Origin: Verrucomicrobiia bacterium
GTDB lineage: Bacteria > Verrucomicrobiota > Verrucomicrobiia > Limisphaerales > UBA11358
Assembly (NCBI GenBank): GCA_025451535.1
Contig: JANWKE010000002.1
Location: 1 to 46,460 of the forward strand
DNA length: 46,460 nt
Direction of reading: 5' to 3'
Part shown: piece after piece, positions 1 through 8,190 of the stretch
Position numbering within the stretch: the stretch's first letter is position 1
Layout of the letters: every line of letters begins with the position of its first letter
Notes under the pieces: generated by a model
What the model was told of the DNA's origin: nothing
What the model saw: only the letters and a program-made list of their open reading frames with translations
The model's database searches: none
Program-made: the position numbers and the translations under genes

Positions 1-21
1 AGGCGAGGGTCGGAATCGAAC
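1..21 (-). other. Possible tRNA 3'-end fragment (attachment-site scar)
   Basis: Read on the minus strand, this stretch is G-TTCGATT-CCGAC-CCTCGCC-T: a T-loop, a T-stem 3' strand, a seven-base acceptor 3' strand and a discriminator base. The bases just upstream do not form the matching T-stem 5' strand and no D-arm or anticodon arm follows, so this is not an intact tRNA. Identity to a tRNA end that begins in the T-loop is the usual footprint of tyrosine-integrase insertion. No tRNA with this end is present in the window; tRNA-Thr at 4283-4357 differs. The call rests on a short match at the window edge and is tentative. Confidence 0.3.
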
Positions 22-437
22 GGCTAATGCCCGTTTTTCGGGTAAAAACTACATGGTACGCCGAACAATTTCAATATACTCTTTTACAATTCGGCTTAAC
101 TGGTTTTAACTCTCTTACTGAAGATTTCACTGAAGGTTTTTGCTCTTCACGCAACACGCATCACACTCCCCCATTTTAGGGTTTCCAACCAGTCCATATC
201 ACGCTCGTATCAGCGCGTATTTGGGATATGACCCAATCAAGAAATCGGCGAAATAACAGCCAGAACCGCCGAATGCAACGAACCATAATTCGTTGCCTCT
301 TTGTGAAATGCGGTTGTCCGGACGTATTGAGTCAATGGTGTATGTGTCGACCTACTGATTGATGACCAGATTAACATCATCCTGCAAAGCAGCGAGGATG
401 CTCTTAGGAGTTTAGGTTGTAAAAATACGGCTGGCCT
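22..437. other. Non-coding region with small hairpins and a 12-nt-spaced repeat
   Basis: No convincing gene is seen here. The stretch looks more AT-rich than the genes that follow. It contains a GCCGAA...TTCGGC inverted repeat (60-65 and 90-95), a CCCG-TTTTT-CGGG hairpin (30-42), and two near-identical nonamers, TTACTGAAG (115-123) and TCACTGAAG (127-135), 12 nt apart. The same nonamer pair with the same spacing recurs at 4214-4234 beside tRNA-Thr. Together with the tRNA-like end at 1-21 this is consistent with the edge of an integrated element. Confidence 0.4.
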
Positions 438-1592
438 CTACACGATTATTTTCTTCTGACTGGCGGATGCAGAGGCAAGAATGGCCTCGGCCGCTTCCAC
501 AGCGCCATTGATTTCAAAAGCCGGCGGCATCGGTTTGCGTCCGATCCAGCAATCCTGCCGGTGCATTTCCAGAAGGCGATCCAACACGTCCTGCTCCGTG
601 ACACTGAAGCCCAGACCAAGGTCGGACGCGAGGCTGGCATTGATGAATTGCTCGGCGTGGCCGGGCACAGGCAGAACGAAAGTGGGTTTGCGAAAGGCAA
701 AACTTTCCGAGAGCGCGGAATAACCGCCGTTGATGACCAGGGCGTCAGCACTAGCGAGCAACGTAGCGTTGTTCAGCTGACGTCCGTGAAACGTGACATT
801 GCCGTGCGATTCACCTGACCGCCCAACAACTTCAACGGCGAAGGGAAATTGACGCCCATTGAAATTGACCTGGGTGGCATGCACTGAGCCGCTCAACATG
901 AAAACGACCCTGCGGAGTTCGCGTGGCGACAAGGCATTTTCGAGTGAAGCGGTCGCCGCCAGCTCCTTAACGGCGGGGCGGACGACCAGGCCGATACGAC
1001 GGAATTTTGGATGACGAGTCGCCGTGCGAGCAGGAAAGGGACTCAACACCAGATCACAATAATGTCGGTGGAACAAATAGTCGGAAAACTCAACCAACCA
1101 AAAGTGGCTTCTGACTCTTTTTGCTTGGCGACGGCGCTTGAGAAACTCGGTGACGACCACTTCCGAATTGTTGATGGCGATGATGGGAATGCGGCGGTGA
1201 CGGAGGGGGGAAATGGCGTATTCAGAATCAATCACCGCAACATCTGGATCCACTTTGCCCAACAGCTCGGCCAAAGATTCGCGCTTGGCTTTGGCCAGTT
1301 TGGCCAGGGCACCGATGGATTTGAGCGTAGCCCAGCCGCTAATGTTGCCGCGGGATTTAGTATAAAAGAATGATTCCATCGAGTGGAGGGATTCAATGCA
1401 TTTTCTGCCCTCAAAATAAGCCAAGCCGTTTCCGGAAGTCAGCACATGAATACGACAACCCGCTGCGGCAAGTTGCTCGATGACTGCATGACAGCGAGTG
1501 CTATTGCCAAGGCCAAGGCCATTGATGACGAATAGGCAGGAAGTGGGCACCCCGGAATGAAACATTGCCCGCTTGACAAAAGCAACAGACAT
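438..1592 (-). CDS. GT28/MurG-like glycosyltransferase
   Basis: A 384-residue protein resembling GT-B fold glycosyltransferases of the MurG/GT28 type. The N-terminal glycine-rich motif GLGLGNSTRCH (about residues 25-35) sits where these enzymes have G-x-G-H-x-x-R. A C-terminal nucleotide-sugar segment has NGGYSALSESFAFRKP followed by PVPGHAEQ (about residues 290-320), typical of the donor-binding half. It probably transfers a sugar from a nucleotide donor to a cell-surface or lipid acceptor; the substrate cannot be read from sequence. It diverges from the YdjC-like gene, with 53 bp between them. A second possible start is MFHSGV, nine codons in. Confidence 0.75.
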   Translation of the reverse strand: MSVAFVKRAMFHSGVPTSCLFVINGLGLGNSTRCHAVIEQLAAAGCRIHVLTSGNGLAYFEGRKCIESLHSMESFFYTKSRGNISGWATLKSIGALAKLAKAKRESLAELLGKVDPDVAVIDSEYAISPLRHRRIPIIAINNSEVVVTEFLKRRRQAKRVRSHFWLVEFSDYLFHRHYCDLVLSPFPARTATRHPKFRRIGLVVRPAVKELAATASLENALSPRELRRVVFMLSGSVHATQVNFNGRQFPFAVEVVGRSGESHGNVTFHGRQLNNATLLASADALVINGGYSALSESFAFRKPTFVLPVPGHAEQFINASLASDLGLGFSVTEQDVLDRLLEMHRQDCWIGRKPMPPAFEINGAVEAAEAILASASASQKKIIV

Positions 1593-1645
1593 TCCGAATA
1601 AACAGTGAAGTACATCTGCACTCCAACCTGACGCAAGAATGTAAA

Positions 1646-2434
1646 ATGATTGTATGCGCCGATGATTATGGCCTGCGCGAAGACATCGACCGGGCGATTC
1701 TCGAACTTTGCAGCCTCAACAAATTGAGCGCGGTTTCCTGCATGGTGTTGTTCAAACGATGCGACGCTAAAGTGTTGAGTGGGTTGCTTACGCACCAGGC
1801 AAAGGTGGACATCGGCCTGCATCTTTGTCTGACCGATGAGGGGTTGCCATCGGCGCTTCCACCGGCAGAATGCAAACTTCCTGAATTTAAATTGCTGTTC
1901 CGGCGCGCCGTGCTCGGAAGAATTAACCCGCAGGACATTTTCCGACAGATCTCAGTTCAATATGAACTTTTCGTCACGAAATGCGGAAGATGTCCGGATC
2001 ATATTGACGGGCATCTGCACGCGCATCAATTGCCCGGCGTGCGCGTGGTCTTGGCGGATTTTGTACGGAGCCTGCCGCTTGAACACCGCCCGTATGTCCG
2101 AAATACACGGATATCAGTCAGCGCAATCCGTCGTCAAAAATTGCCTTGGATGAAAGCTGTTGTCATCGGCGAATTCGGCAGGCGGATGCAAAGTGCCTTG
2201 CGCGCGGCAAAGGTGCCGACCAATGACGGTTTCGCTGGCATTTATAATTTCAAACAGTGGCGCAGATACCCCGGCTATCTGCCAAAATTCGCAGATTGCT
2301 TGCGTAAGCCAAATGGAATCTTGGTCGTTCATCCCGGCTTTGAAGACAGCTGGCGTCTTCAGGAGTTTGAAAGCTTGCGGGAATCCGTGGCATTGAACAG
2401 ACGATTAAACCGTTTTCAACATTCATCGTCGTGA
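1646..2434 (+). CDS. YdjC/ChbG-family carbohydrate deacetylase
   Basis: A 262-residue protein of the YdjC/ChbG family, metal-dependent deacetylases of N-acetylated sugars such as chitooligosaccharides. The metal-site motifs are visible: ADDYG at residues 5-9, GLH ending at His59, and DGHLHAH at residues 121-127. The length is near the family norm of about 250. It ends 12 nt before the convergent membrane glycosyltransferase and is divergent from the GT28-like gene. The context suggests removal of an acetyl group from a sugar during glycolipid or surface-polysaccharide assembly, similar in principle to HpnK or lipid-linked sugar deacetylases. The substrate is inferred only from the neighbours. 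Confidence 0.82.
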   Translation: MIVCADDYGLREDIDRAILELCSLNKLSAVSCMVLFKRCDAKVLSGLLTHQAKVDIGLHLCLTDEGLPSALPPAECKLPEFKLLFRRAVLGRINPQDIFRQISVQYELFVTKCGRCPDHIDGHLHAHQLPGVRVVLADFVRSLPLEHRPYVRNTRISVSAIRRQKLPWMKAVVIGEFGRRMQSALRAAKVPTNDGFAGIYNFKQWRRYPGYLPKFADCLRKPNGILVVHPGFEDSWRLQEFESLRESVALNRRLNRFQHSSS

Positions 2435-2446
2435 GATACCCGTCGT

Positions 2447-4060
2447 TTACGGCTTGGCCGGGACAGCGACCAAGGCAATGCCGTGTTCACGGTAGGCGAC
2501 GGCTGGACTGTCAGGTTTGACCTGGTCGGCAAAGAAAATCTCGTAACTCAACACGGGTGTCTGCATCGTCGAAGGCAGGGCATTCTCACATTCACGGATG
2601 GCAACATATGCACAAATCTGGTGGGGATAAGAATTGGGCCCGCGCCTTAGTAGCATTGTCCGCATATACTCGTCGTCTTCCACCCGGATCAACTGGTTTG
2701 TGCCGGCATGAACTTTCAGGGCCTGGTAAACGTTTTCAAGATTGTGAAAACTTGGGGCAAACGGCGCTCCCTGTTCGATGCACTTTCCCTGATATCGGAA
2801 TAGTGCCAAAACAAGCCAGACGTTGACGCTAAGTGTCACCAAAAGCGGGGGCAGGAAAATCTGCCGAATGCGAGGCATGGACAGCCATCGAACGACTGCC
2901 ACCGCCGCCAGGGAAAACAAAGGTGCGATCTCTACGAGACAATATCGGGCGTGAAACACTTTCCCGTTGACCAGGTTGCACATTAGCGGAACGACAAAAC
3001 CGATTGTTAGGAAGACCATTCCTGGTGACCGGGCAAAAGTCGCGCGTGACGAACACCAGAAACCGCGCAGAGCGTTCCGGGCTTCCCTGAAGGCTCCGAT
3101 GACCAGCAACCCTGCTACGATTGCCGAGACCACATTAAAAATCACCAACAAGGCGAAACTGCCGAAGCAGGCCCGTCCAATCTCTTGATATTCAGTGGGA
3201 CTGAAAGTCCACCGCGATCCCCAATAATTAACCAGGAAACTCAGCGGCGAGGTGAAAACGTGCAACACGCCCAGGTGATAGCCGCCGCCGCCGCCGAAAA
3301 TCATGCCGCGGGTATTCTCCCAGCCGTGCGCCATTTCCCCGAAAACATACGGCAGGTAAAGGGTCAATCCAGCGATGATGCCGCCAACCAGCCATGCAAC
3401 GTTCAATCGTGCCGGCTTCAAGCAAAGCACCAGGATTATCACCGGGATCAGCGTCAGCCCGGACATGTGAAATTGCAGCATCATCAGCGGGAGGAATAAC
3501 AGCCAAAATGCGGCCCGTGAACGGTCCCACTGCACCACCTGCCACAATGCGAGGAACAGGCAGGTCCCCAAAAAGGACATGACCACCGGATTGAAAACAA
3601 CGACAGAGAATTCAATCGCCTCGGGTGAAGTGGCCACGAGTAAAGCCGCCCACAGGGCTGCGGGAAATCCAACCGTTCGAGTCGCCAGCAAATACGTCAG
3701 ATAAATAGCGGCTGTGTTCAACAAAATGATCGCCCAAACCACTCCGTCAATCGACCCCCAAAGATGCAGGCCGGTGGCACAAAACATTGCCCATAGCGGG
3801 CCAGGAAGTTTGGAGTGTTCATTGAAATTGGGCTGGCCAATATATTGCGCACGCGGTTCACCGTGGGCATAATTCACCGCCACCCTGTATGCATCCAAGC
3901 AATCGCCCTGCGAGCCATAGCAAAAAGCCTGTCCCCACGTCAGCCCGGCGACCCGGAGACCAAACCCCAACAATAAAATCAATAATAGCCAAAGTTTGGT
4001 GGATTTTGGCTTTCTGCCATTAGTCAAAGTTGTTCTTTCGGTTTGGACTGAGTTCAACAA
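2447..4060 (-). CDS. ArnT/PMT-like membrane glycosyltransferase (GT39/GT83 type)
   Basis: A 537-residue polytopic membrane protein. A short basic N-terminus leads into a first helix (LWLLLILLLGFGLRVAGL, about residues 23-40), followed by a periplasmic loop with acidic residues (GDCLDAYRVA, about 52-61) where GT-C enzymes carry the catalytic Asp. About ten further hydrophobic segments follow, then a soluble C-terminal domain. Enzymes of this class move a sugar from a polyprenyl-phosphate donor to a lipid or protein on the outer face of the inner membrane. The gene converges on the deacetylase gene; the three genes together look like a glycan-modification locus. The exact GT family is uncertain. 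Confidence 0.75.
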   Translation of the reverse strand: MLNSVQTERTTLTNGRKPKSTKLWLLLILLLGFGLRVAGLTWGQAFCYGSQGDCLDAYRVAVNYAHGEPRAQYIGQPNFNEHSKLPGPLWAMFCATGLHLWGSIDGVVWAIILLNTAAIYLTYLLATRTVGFPAALWAALLVATSPEAIEFSVVVFNPVVMSFLGTCLFLALWQVVQWDRSRAAFWLLFLPLMMLQFHMSGLTLIPVIILVLCLKPARLNVAWLVGGIIAGLTLYLPYVFGEMAHGWENTRGMIFGGGGGYHLGVLHVFTSPLSFLVNYWGSRWTFSPTEYQEIGRACFGSFALLVIFNVVSAIVAGLLVIGAFREARNALRGFWCSSRATFARSPGMVFLTIGFVVPLMCNLVNGKVFHARYCLVEIAPLFSLAAVAVVRWLSMPRIRQIFLPPLLVTLSVNVWLVLALFRYQGKCIEQGAPFAPSFHNLENVYQALKVHAGTNQLIRVEDDEYMRTMLLRRGPNSYPHQICAYVAIRECENALPSTMQTPVLSYEIFFADQVKPDSPAVAYREHGIALVAVPAKP

Positions 4061-4170
4061 TTCAGTGCCAAGATAATGGCAGACTTCATTGAGAATCCAA
4101 AAAGAATTCGTCCTAACTTGCTACTGTTTGTTCTTAGCTGACCCGATGCCCGGCAATTCACATAGTGGGC

Positions 4171-4240
4171 TTCTGCGCGCAATACGCGTGCAGAAACTGA
4201 ACCTCCAGTAAATTTACTGGAGATTTTACTGGAGTTTGCG
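4171..4240. repeat. Palindromic repeat cluster next to tRNA-Thr
   Basis: A hairpin (TTCTGC...GCAGAA, 4171-4195) is followed by a perfect 20-bp palindrome, CTCCAGTAAATTTACTGGAG, at 4203-4222. A third half-site, TTTTACTGGAG, lies at 4224-4234, 12 nt after the second. The cluster sits 40-110 nt downstream of the 3' end of tRNA-Thr. The TTACTG(G/A)AG pair with 12-nt spacing is shared with 115-135. Such arrays are typical of recombinase arm sites or operators, but no recombinase gene is visible here. Confidence 0.55.
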
Positions 4241-4282
4241 CCAGTCTCCTTCGTAAGACCTTGCCGCACACGCGATAAGGAG

Positions 4283-4357
4283 TGGAGCCAATGGCCGGGA
4301 TTGAACCGGCGACCGACGGTTTACGAAACCGTTGCTCTACCGCTGAGCTACATTGGC
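4283..4357 (-). tRNA. tRNA-Thr (anticodon CGT)
   Basis: The minus strand folds as a full cloverleaf. The acceptor stem is GCCAATG/CATTGGC with discriminator T and an encoded CCA. The D-arm is GCTCAGCGGTAGAGC. The anticodon arm ACGGTTTCGTAAACCGT has a seven-base loop with anticodon CGT, reading ACG (Thr). The T-arm is CGCCGG-TTCAATC-CCGGCC. The encoded CCA occupies 4283-4285. Confidence 0.95.
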
Positions 4358-4488
4358 TTGCACAATCGAAACAACCGGCGCAGTTATTTTCCGGTTTTCA
4401 CCATCTGCATCCGATTTACCCATGATGATAAATTTTTTTGCCGCAAAATCAACCCCCGTTTCCACTCCGGCAATTCCCTTGAATTCAG

Positions 4489-5241
4489 TCATACACGAAC
4501 CGGAGGGAACGATTTCAACGCGGCATCGACCCCGGCGACCAGCGCGTTCACGCGAACCGGCAACGGGAAATCCGACGGCGCTTCCAGCGTACAACCCAGC
4601 CGCGATTTGTTCATGATCAGATAAAACGCCTCGGCCCATTGCGGGCGCGTATTCGGATCGAGATTCGGCCGGATGATGCCGCCTTTCGCCAGGCGGTCCT
4701 CGATGACTTCGGACGGGTCAATCGGACAAACCTTTTGCACGGCTTCAATCATGGTTTCCGCGAGCGAAGGTTTGCCGTCAGGATTTTGTTCGTAGAGGTA
4801 AAAACCGTGTGATTCCCAATCCTCGTGGAGACAGAGATAAACGTCAAACCGCGGCTGGCGTTCCAACCACGCAATGTGCGCGCGGACTTCGGCCGTCTCC
4901 AAATGCCGGTAATCGCGATTTAAATCCTTGCCCTCGGGATTCTCACGACGGTTCGAAACAAAGCCCGCAGGATTCAAACACGGACAGAACCAGAGTTCCG
5001 CGTTCGGCGGCCAGTGGTTTTCCTGAAGCAACCGCAACGCGGCCAGCGGTCCCGCCGGTTCATCGCCGTGAATGCCGGCGGAAAGGTAAATGCGGTCCGG
5101 GGATTGCCGACTAGGGAAAGAAACCGGCGCACGATGGAGGGCGATCAAATCGAACTCGCCTTGCCGGCCGAATGTTTCAACGGTCCAACCCTGTTGCTGC
5201 GCTGCGATTTCAATGTCCCGTAACACCGCGCGGACATCCAT
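4489..5241 (-). CDS. M14-family zinc carboxypeptidase / amidase
   Basis: A zinc metallopeptidase of the M14 superfamily, about 250 residues from the preferred start. Visible motifs are HGDEP (zinc ligands His and Glu), NPAGF, a downstream NRDYRHLE segment, and LHED holding the third zinc ligand His. The compact form resembles murein peptide amidase or aspartoacylase-like members that cut small peptides or N-acyl amino acids; the substrate is unknown. The frame stays open to 5370, but the extra 43 residues have no family character and would overlap the next gene, so the ATG at 5241 (MDVRAVL) is preferred. The upstream gene is the AraC-OGT protein on the same strand. Confidence 0.75.
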   Translation of the reverse strand: MDVRAVLRDIEIAAQQQGWTVETFGRQGEFDLIALHRAPVSFPSRQSPDRIYLSAGIHGDEPAGPLAALRLLQENHWPPNAELWFCPCLNPAGFVSNRRENPEGKDLNRDYRHLETAEVRAHIAWLERQPRFDVYLCLHEDWESHGFYLYEQNPDGKPSLAETMIEAVQKVCPIDPSEVIEDRLAKGGIIRPNLDPNTRPQWAEAFYLIMNKSRLGCTLEAPSDFPLPVRVNALVAGVDAALKSFPPVRV

Positions 5242-5335
5242 CGTCTCGCCGTGATAACCACCGTGATTCCTGCCGAGTCTTTCCACGGGGAGAATTTCAC
5301 GCAAACCCGCAAAGACGCAAACAAATTTTATCCTT

Positions 5336-6193
5336 TTACGCTGGTTGCGGAACTCGATTGCCCGGCTCAATGCGCGGCGAACTTTCCCAGGCCACCATGG
5401 TGCGTTTGCGAATTTGTCCCCAGTGATAATTCCCCATCACGCCTGTCTCGCGAATGACGCGATGACAGGGGATGAGATAGGCCAGCGGATTTTGTCCCAC
5501 GGCGGCGCCCACGGCCCGCGAGGCGGCGGGTTGGCCGATCGCCGCCGCCAATCGGCCATAACTGGTCAGCGCACCCGGCGGGACTTGCAGCAACGCCCGC
5601 CAGACGCGTACTTGAAACGGCGTGCCCTGCACAAACGCGCGCAGTGCCGGTCGTGTAAGTGAACCGTTTGGCCGCGCGAAAATTTTTGCGGCGAGCCGGG
5701 CGGCGGCGGAACTATCCCGTTTCAATTTTGCCTGTGGCCAATTGTTTTGCAGTTCGACCAGGGCCCGCTTTTCGTCTTCCACAAACGACAAATGGCAGAT
5801 GCCACGCGGGCTTTCGGCGATGACACATGCTCCAAACGGGCTGTCCACAAAGCCAAACAAAATCGTCCAGCCCGCGCCGCCGGATTTCCATTCGCCGGGC
5901 GACGCGGCGTCCAGATTCACGCAGAGATCGTGCAGTCGTCCCGGTCCGGACAGGCCGGATTTCAGCGTGACATCCAGAACACTTTCGCCTTTACGGAGCA
6001 ACTCCTTCGCGTGAGCCAGCGTGAGACATTGAAGAAAATCCTTGGGTGTGACGCCCGCCCAGGCAGAAAAGAGCCGGTGCAGATGGAACGGACTCAAACT
6101 CGCGCGTGCCGCCAAAGTCGCCAAATCGGGCTGCTCAGCATGACGTTCGTTCAAATAACAGATCATCCGGGCAATGCGTTCGTAATCATTCAT
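5336..6193 (-). CDS. AraC-OGT fusion: methylated-DNA-[protein]-cysteine S-methyltransferase
   Basis: A 285-residue protein with an N-terminal AraC-type helix-turn-helix (about residues 2-100; the motif SPFHLHRLFSAWAGVTPKDF is clear) and a C-terminal alkyltransferase domain. The active-site motif is PCHRV, with Cys243 as methyl acceptor, preceded by the conserved GxAVGxNP region. It repairs O6-methylguanine by irreversible methyl transfer to its own cysteine. It has the architecture of E. coli Ada minus the N-terminal zinc-bound phosphotriester-sensing domain, so it may not act as an inducible regulator in the same way. The frame extends upstream to a GTG at 6229, but the ATG at 6193 (MNDYERI) gives a normal AraC start. 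Confidence 0.88.
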   Translation of the reverse strand: MNDYERIARMICYLNERHAEQPDLATLAARASLSPFHLHRLFSAWAGVTPKDFLQCLTLAHAKELLRKGESVLDVTLKSGLSGPGRLHDLCVNLDAASPGEWKSGGAGWTILFGFVDSPFGACVIAESPRGICHLSFVEDEKRALVELQNNWPQAKLKRDSSAAARLAAKIFARPNGSLTRPALRAFVQGTPFQVRVWRALLQVPPGALTSYGRLAAAIGQPAASRAVGAAVGQNPLAYLIPCHRVIRETGVMGNYHWGQIRKRTMVAWESSPRIEPGNRVPQPA

Positions 6194-6296
6194 GTTCTCA
6201 CATTGCCACGAGACAACGGTTGCTCCCACCCGTTTCTTGCGCCATTTATTCCCTTTCGTTGGCGGGGAGCGGGAGAAGATTCCCGCGTAAGTCGAT

Positions 6297-7400
6297 TTAT
6301 TTCACCGTGATCAGTCCGGCTTCTGTTCTGCAACCCTCTTGCCCGCAGCCGCAATCATTTTCGGCCTGATCACTAAAACCGTGGCGGTCCCAGCCGGGAT
6401 CCAGGCCGAGGTCCTTGAGCATCTGCAAATCCCTTTCGACGGGCTGGTTCAGCGTGGTGAGATAGTTGCCCACCATGAGCGCGCTCGCACCGGCCAGAAA
6501 AATCATGCTTTGCGCGTCACGGAGGTTCACGGTGCGGCCGCCGGCAATCATGATTTCCTGCCGCGGCAAAATGAGCCGGAAGCAGGCGATGGTCTTCAAA
6601 ATTTCCATGACCGGCAACGGCGGATTATTTTCAAACGGCGTGCCTTTGATGGCGTTGAGAATGTTGATGGGCACGACATTCGCGCCGACGGCTTTGAGCG
6701 CAAAGGCCATATCGCAGCGGTCCTCGCGAGTTTCGCCCATGCCGATGATGCCGCCGGAACAAATCTTGATACCGGCTTTTTTCAAATAACCGATGGTTTC
6801 GAGGCGGTCATCATAGGTATGCGTGGTGCAGGTTTGCGGGAAAAAGCGGCGCGAGCTTTCGAGATTATGACCGTAGCACTCGACGCCGGCCGCTTTGAGC
6901 CGGTCGGCAACCTTCTGGCTTTTGATAATGCCCAGCGAAACATCGGGACGCGTTTTGCCGCTGGCTTTCAATTCGCGAATACGGTCGCAAACCTCGTCGA
7001 GCATCGGACCTTCGTTCAAGCCTTTCCAGGCGGCGACCAGGCCGACGGCGGTAACCCCGTTTTTGCCCGCTTCCTCGGCGGCTTCCTGGACCGGTTCCGG
7101 ATCAACAAAACCATATCGGGGTGAGCCGGTCTGGTAGAACGATGATTGCGCGCAAAAACTGCAATTCTCCGAGCACGCGCCCGCCTTGGCGTTGACAATG
7201 GAACAAAGGTGGATTTTGTTGCCTTTGAAATGCTCGCGAATCCGGTTTGCCCAGGACAACAAATCAAAAATGTCGGCGGTGTTTTCGAGTTGAAAGAGCC
7301 ACCGGGCCTCGTCGCGGGTGATGCTCCCGCCGTCCAGCACGCGCCGGCCCAGCCCGGCAATGTGCCCGTGTTTAGTTGCGTCAACCGATTCAACCGTCAT
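6297..7400 (-). CDS. bioB: Biotin synthase
   Basis: A radical-SAM enzyme of 367 residues that inserts sulfur into dethiobiotin, the last step of biotin synthesis. The SAM-cluster motif C-S-E-N-C-S-F-C places the 4Fe-4S ligands at Cys76, Cys80 and Cys83. Typical BioB stretches follow, including YGFVDPEPV, GLVAAWKGL, YGHNLESSRRF and IPINILN-like VVPINILNAIKGTPF. The conserved MIAGGRTVNLRD segment is also present. The C-terminus carries a Cys-rich tail (NDCGCGQEGC) before the last 11 residues, slightly longer than many BioB proteins. No other bio gene is nearby, so it is probably a solitary gene downstream of lepB (76-nt gap). Confidence 0.97.
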   Translation of the reverse strand: MTVESVDATKHGHIAGLGRRVLDGGSITRDEARWLFQLENTADIFDLLSWANRIREHFKGNKIHLCSIVNAKAGACSENCSFCAQSSFYQTGSPRYGFVDPEPVQEAAEEAGKNGVTAVGLVAAWKGLNEGPMLDEVCDRIRELKASGKTRPDVSLGIIKSQKVADRLKAAGVECYGHNLESSRRFFPQTCTTHTYDDRLETIGYLKKAGIKICSGGIIGMGETREDRCDMAFALKAVGANVVPINILNAIKGTPFENNPPLPVMEILKTIACFRLILPRQEIMIAGGRTVNLRDAQSMIFLAGASALMVGNYLTTLNQPVERDLQMLKDLGLDPGWDRHGFSDQAENDCGCGQEGCRTEAGLITVK

Positions 7401-7476
7401 GATTGACAGCCTAGCATCTGAGATAACGGACGCAAGCGGGGATTACCGAAATCAGCCGGGAGTTGGTCGGCCAACC

Positions 7477-7974
7477 TTATTCGATCACTTTGCCGAGAAT
7501 ATCCTGGCGCGGCACTGCCCCGAAAACCCGGCTGTCCAGGCTGTTGTTGCGGTTGTCGCCCATGACAAAATATTTGTCGCCGAAGCTGATAATTTCGTTC
7601 CCATCCCGATCGTAGGCATAAGTGGGCGTCCCGGGCAAAAGATAGGGTTCGCGCAATAACCGGCCATCCACATAAACCTTGCCATTCTTGAGGCAAACAA
7701 ACTCACCGGGGGTGGCAATGATACGTTTGACCAGAAGCATATTATCTTGCGGATCTCTAACGGCAACGATGTCATCACGTTGCGGTTCACTTACCAAATA
7801 GCTATACCGATCCAGCCAATAGTGTCCCGAATTTATGAGTGTGGGGTACATGCTATCACCTACAACCTGGACGGATTGAATAACAAACCGGCTGAACAGC
7901 AAATAACTAAGCCCCGACAGCGCTAAAATCATTGCCAGACTGCAACAATGACGGAAAAACCACGACCAAGACAT
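7477..7974 (-). CDS. lepB: Signal peptidase I
   Basis: A short signal peptidase I (S26 family) of 165 residues from the preferred start. It cleaves signal peptides from exported proteins at the outer face of the inner membrane. One transmembrane segment (about residues 12-32) precedes the catalytic serine in GDSMYPT, and the general-base lysine lies in LLVKRIIA. Box E is GDNRNNSLDSR. The frame is open back to 8121, but a promoter-like sequence at 8056-8083 would place the transcript start near 8049, so only the ATGs at 8043 and 7974 are realistic. The latter puts a normal short cytoplasmic tail before the membrane segment. Confidence 0.9.
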   Translation of the reverse strand: MSWSWFFRHCCSLAMILALSGLSYLLFSRFVIQSVQVVGDSMYPTLINSGHYWLDRYSYLVSEPQRDDIVAVRDPQDNMLLVKRIIATPGEFVCLKNGKVYVDGRLLREPYLLPGTPTYAYDRDGNEIISFGDKYFVMGDNRNNSLDSRVFGAVPRQDILGKVIE

Positions 7975-8055
7975 TCGCAAACGCCAAACTTTCAAATAAA
8001 ACGCTAAAATTCCGGAGAACTTCTTAACGGCAAGGTACGTCATATCCACATTTGA

Positions 8056-8083
8056 AGTGTACCAATTTGATACATTCTTGCAA
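8056..8083 (-). promoter_or_regulatory. Candidate sigma-70 promoter of lepB
   Basis: On the minus strand, TTGCAA (8078-8083) and TACACT (8056-8061) are separated by 16 nt, a reasonable -35/-10 pair in an AT-rich stretch. Initiation would fall near 8049, giving a leader of about 75 nt before the ATG at 7974. Prediction from sequence only. Confidence 0.45.
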
Positions 8084-8190
8084 GTAAAAAAGAGCGAAAT
8101 CGCCCAAAAAACGCACATCAACTCCCTTAACGATAAAATCTTAATAACAATCCGGTAGAGGAGTCTATCAGACCAATGAACTCGCAGCAG

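Noticed and set aside
4054-4269. Open frame of 71 codons between the membrane glycosyltransferase and tRNA-Thr (minus strand)
   Set aside because: It runs through the palindromic repeat cluster, has no recognisable domain or ribosome binding site, and overlaps the glycosyltransferase start. Coding is unlikely.
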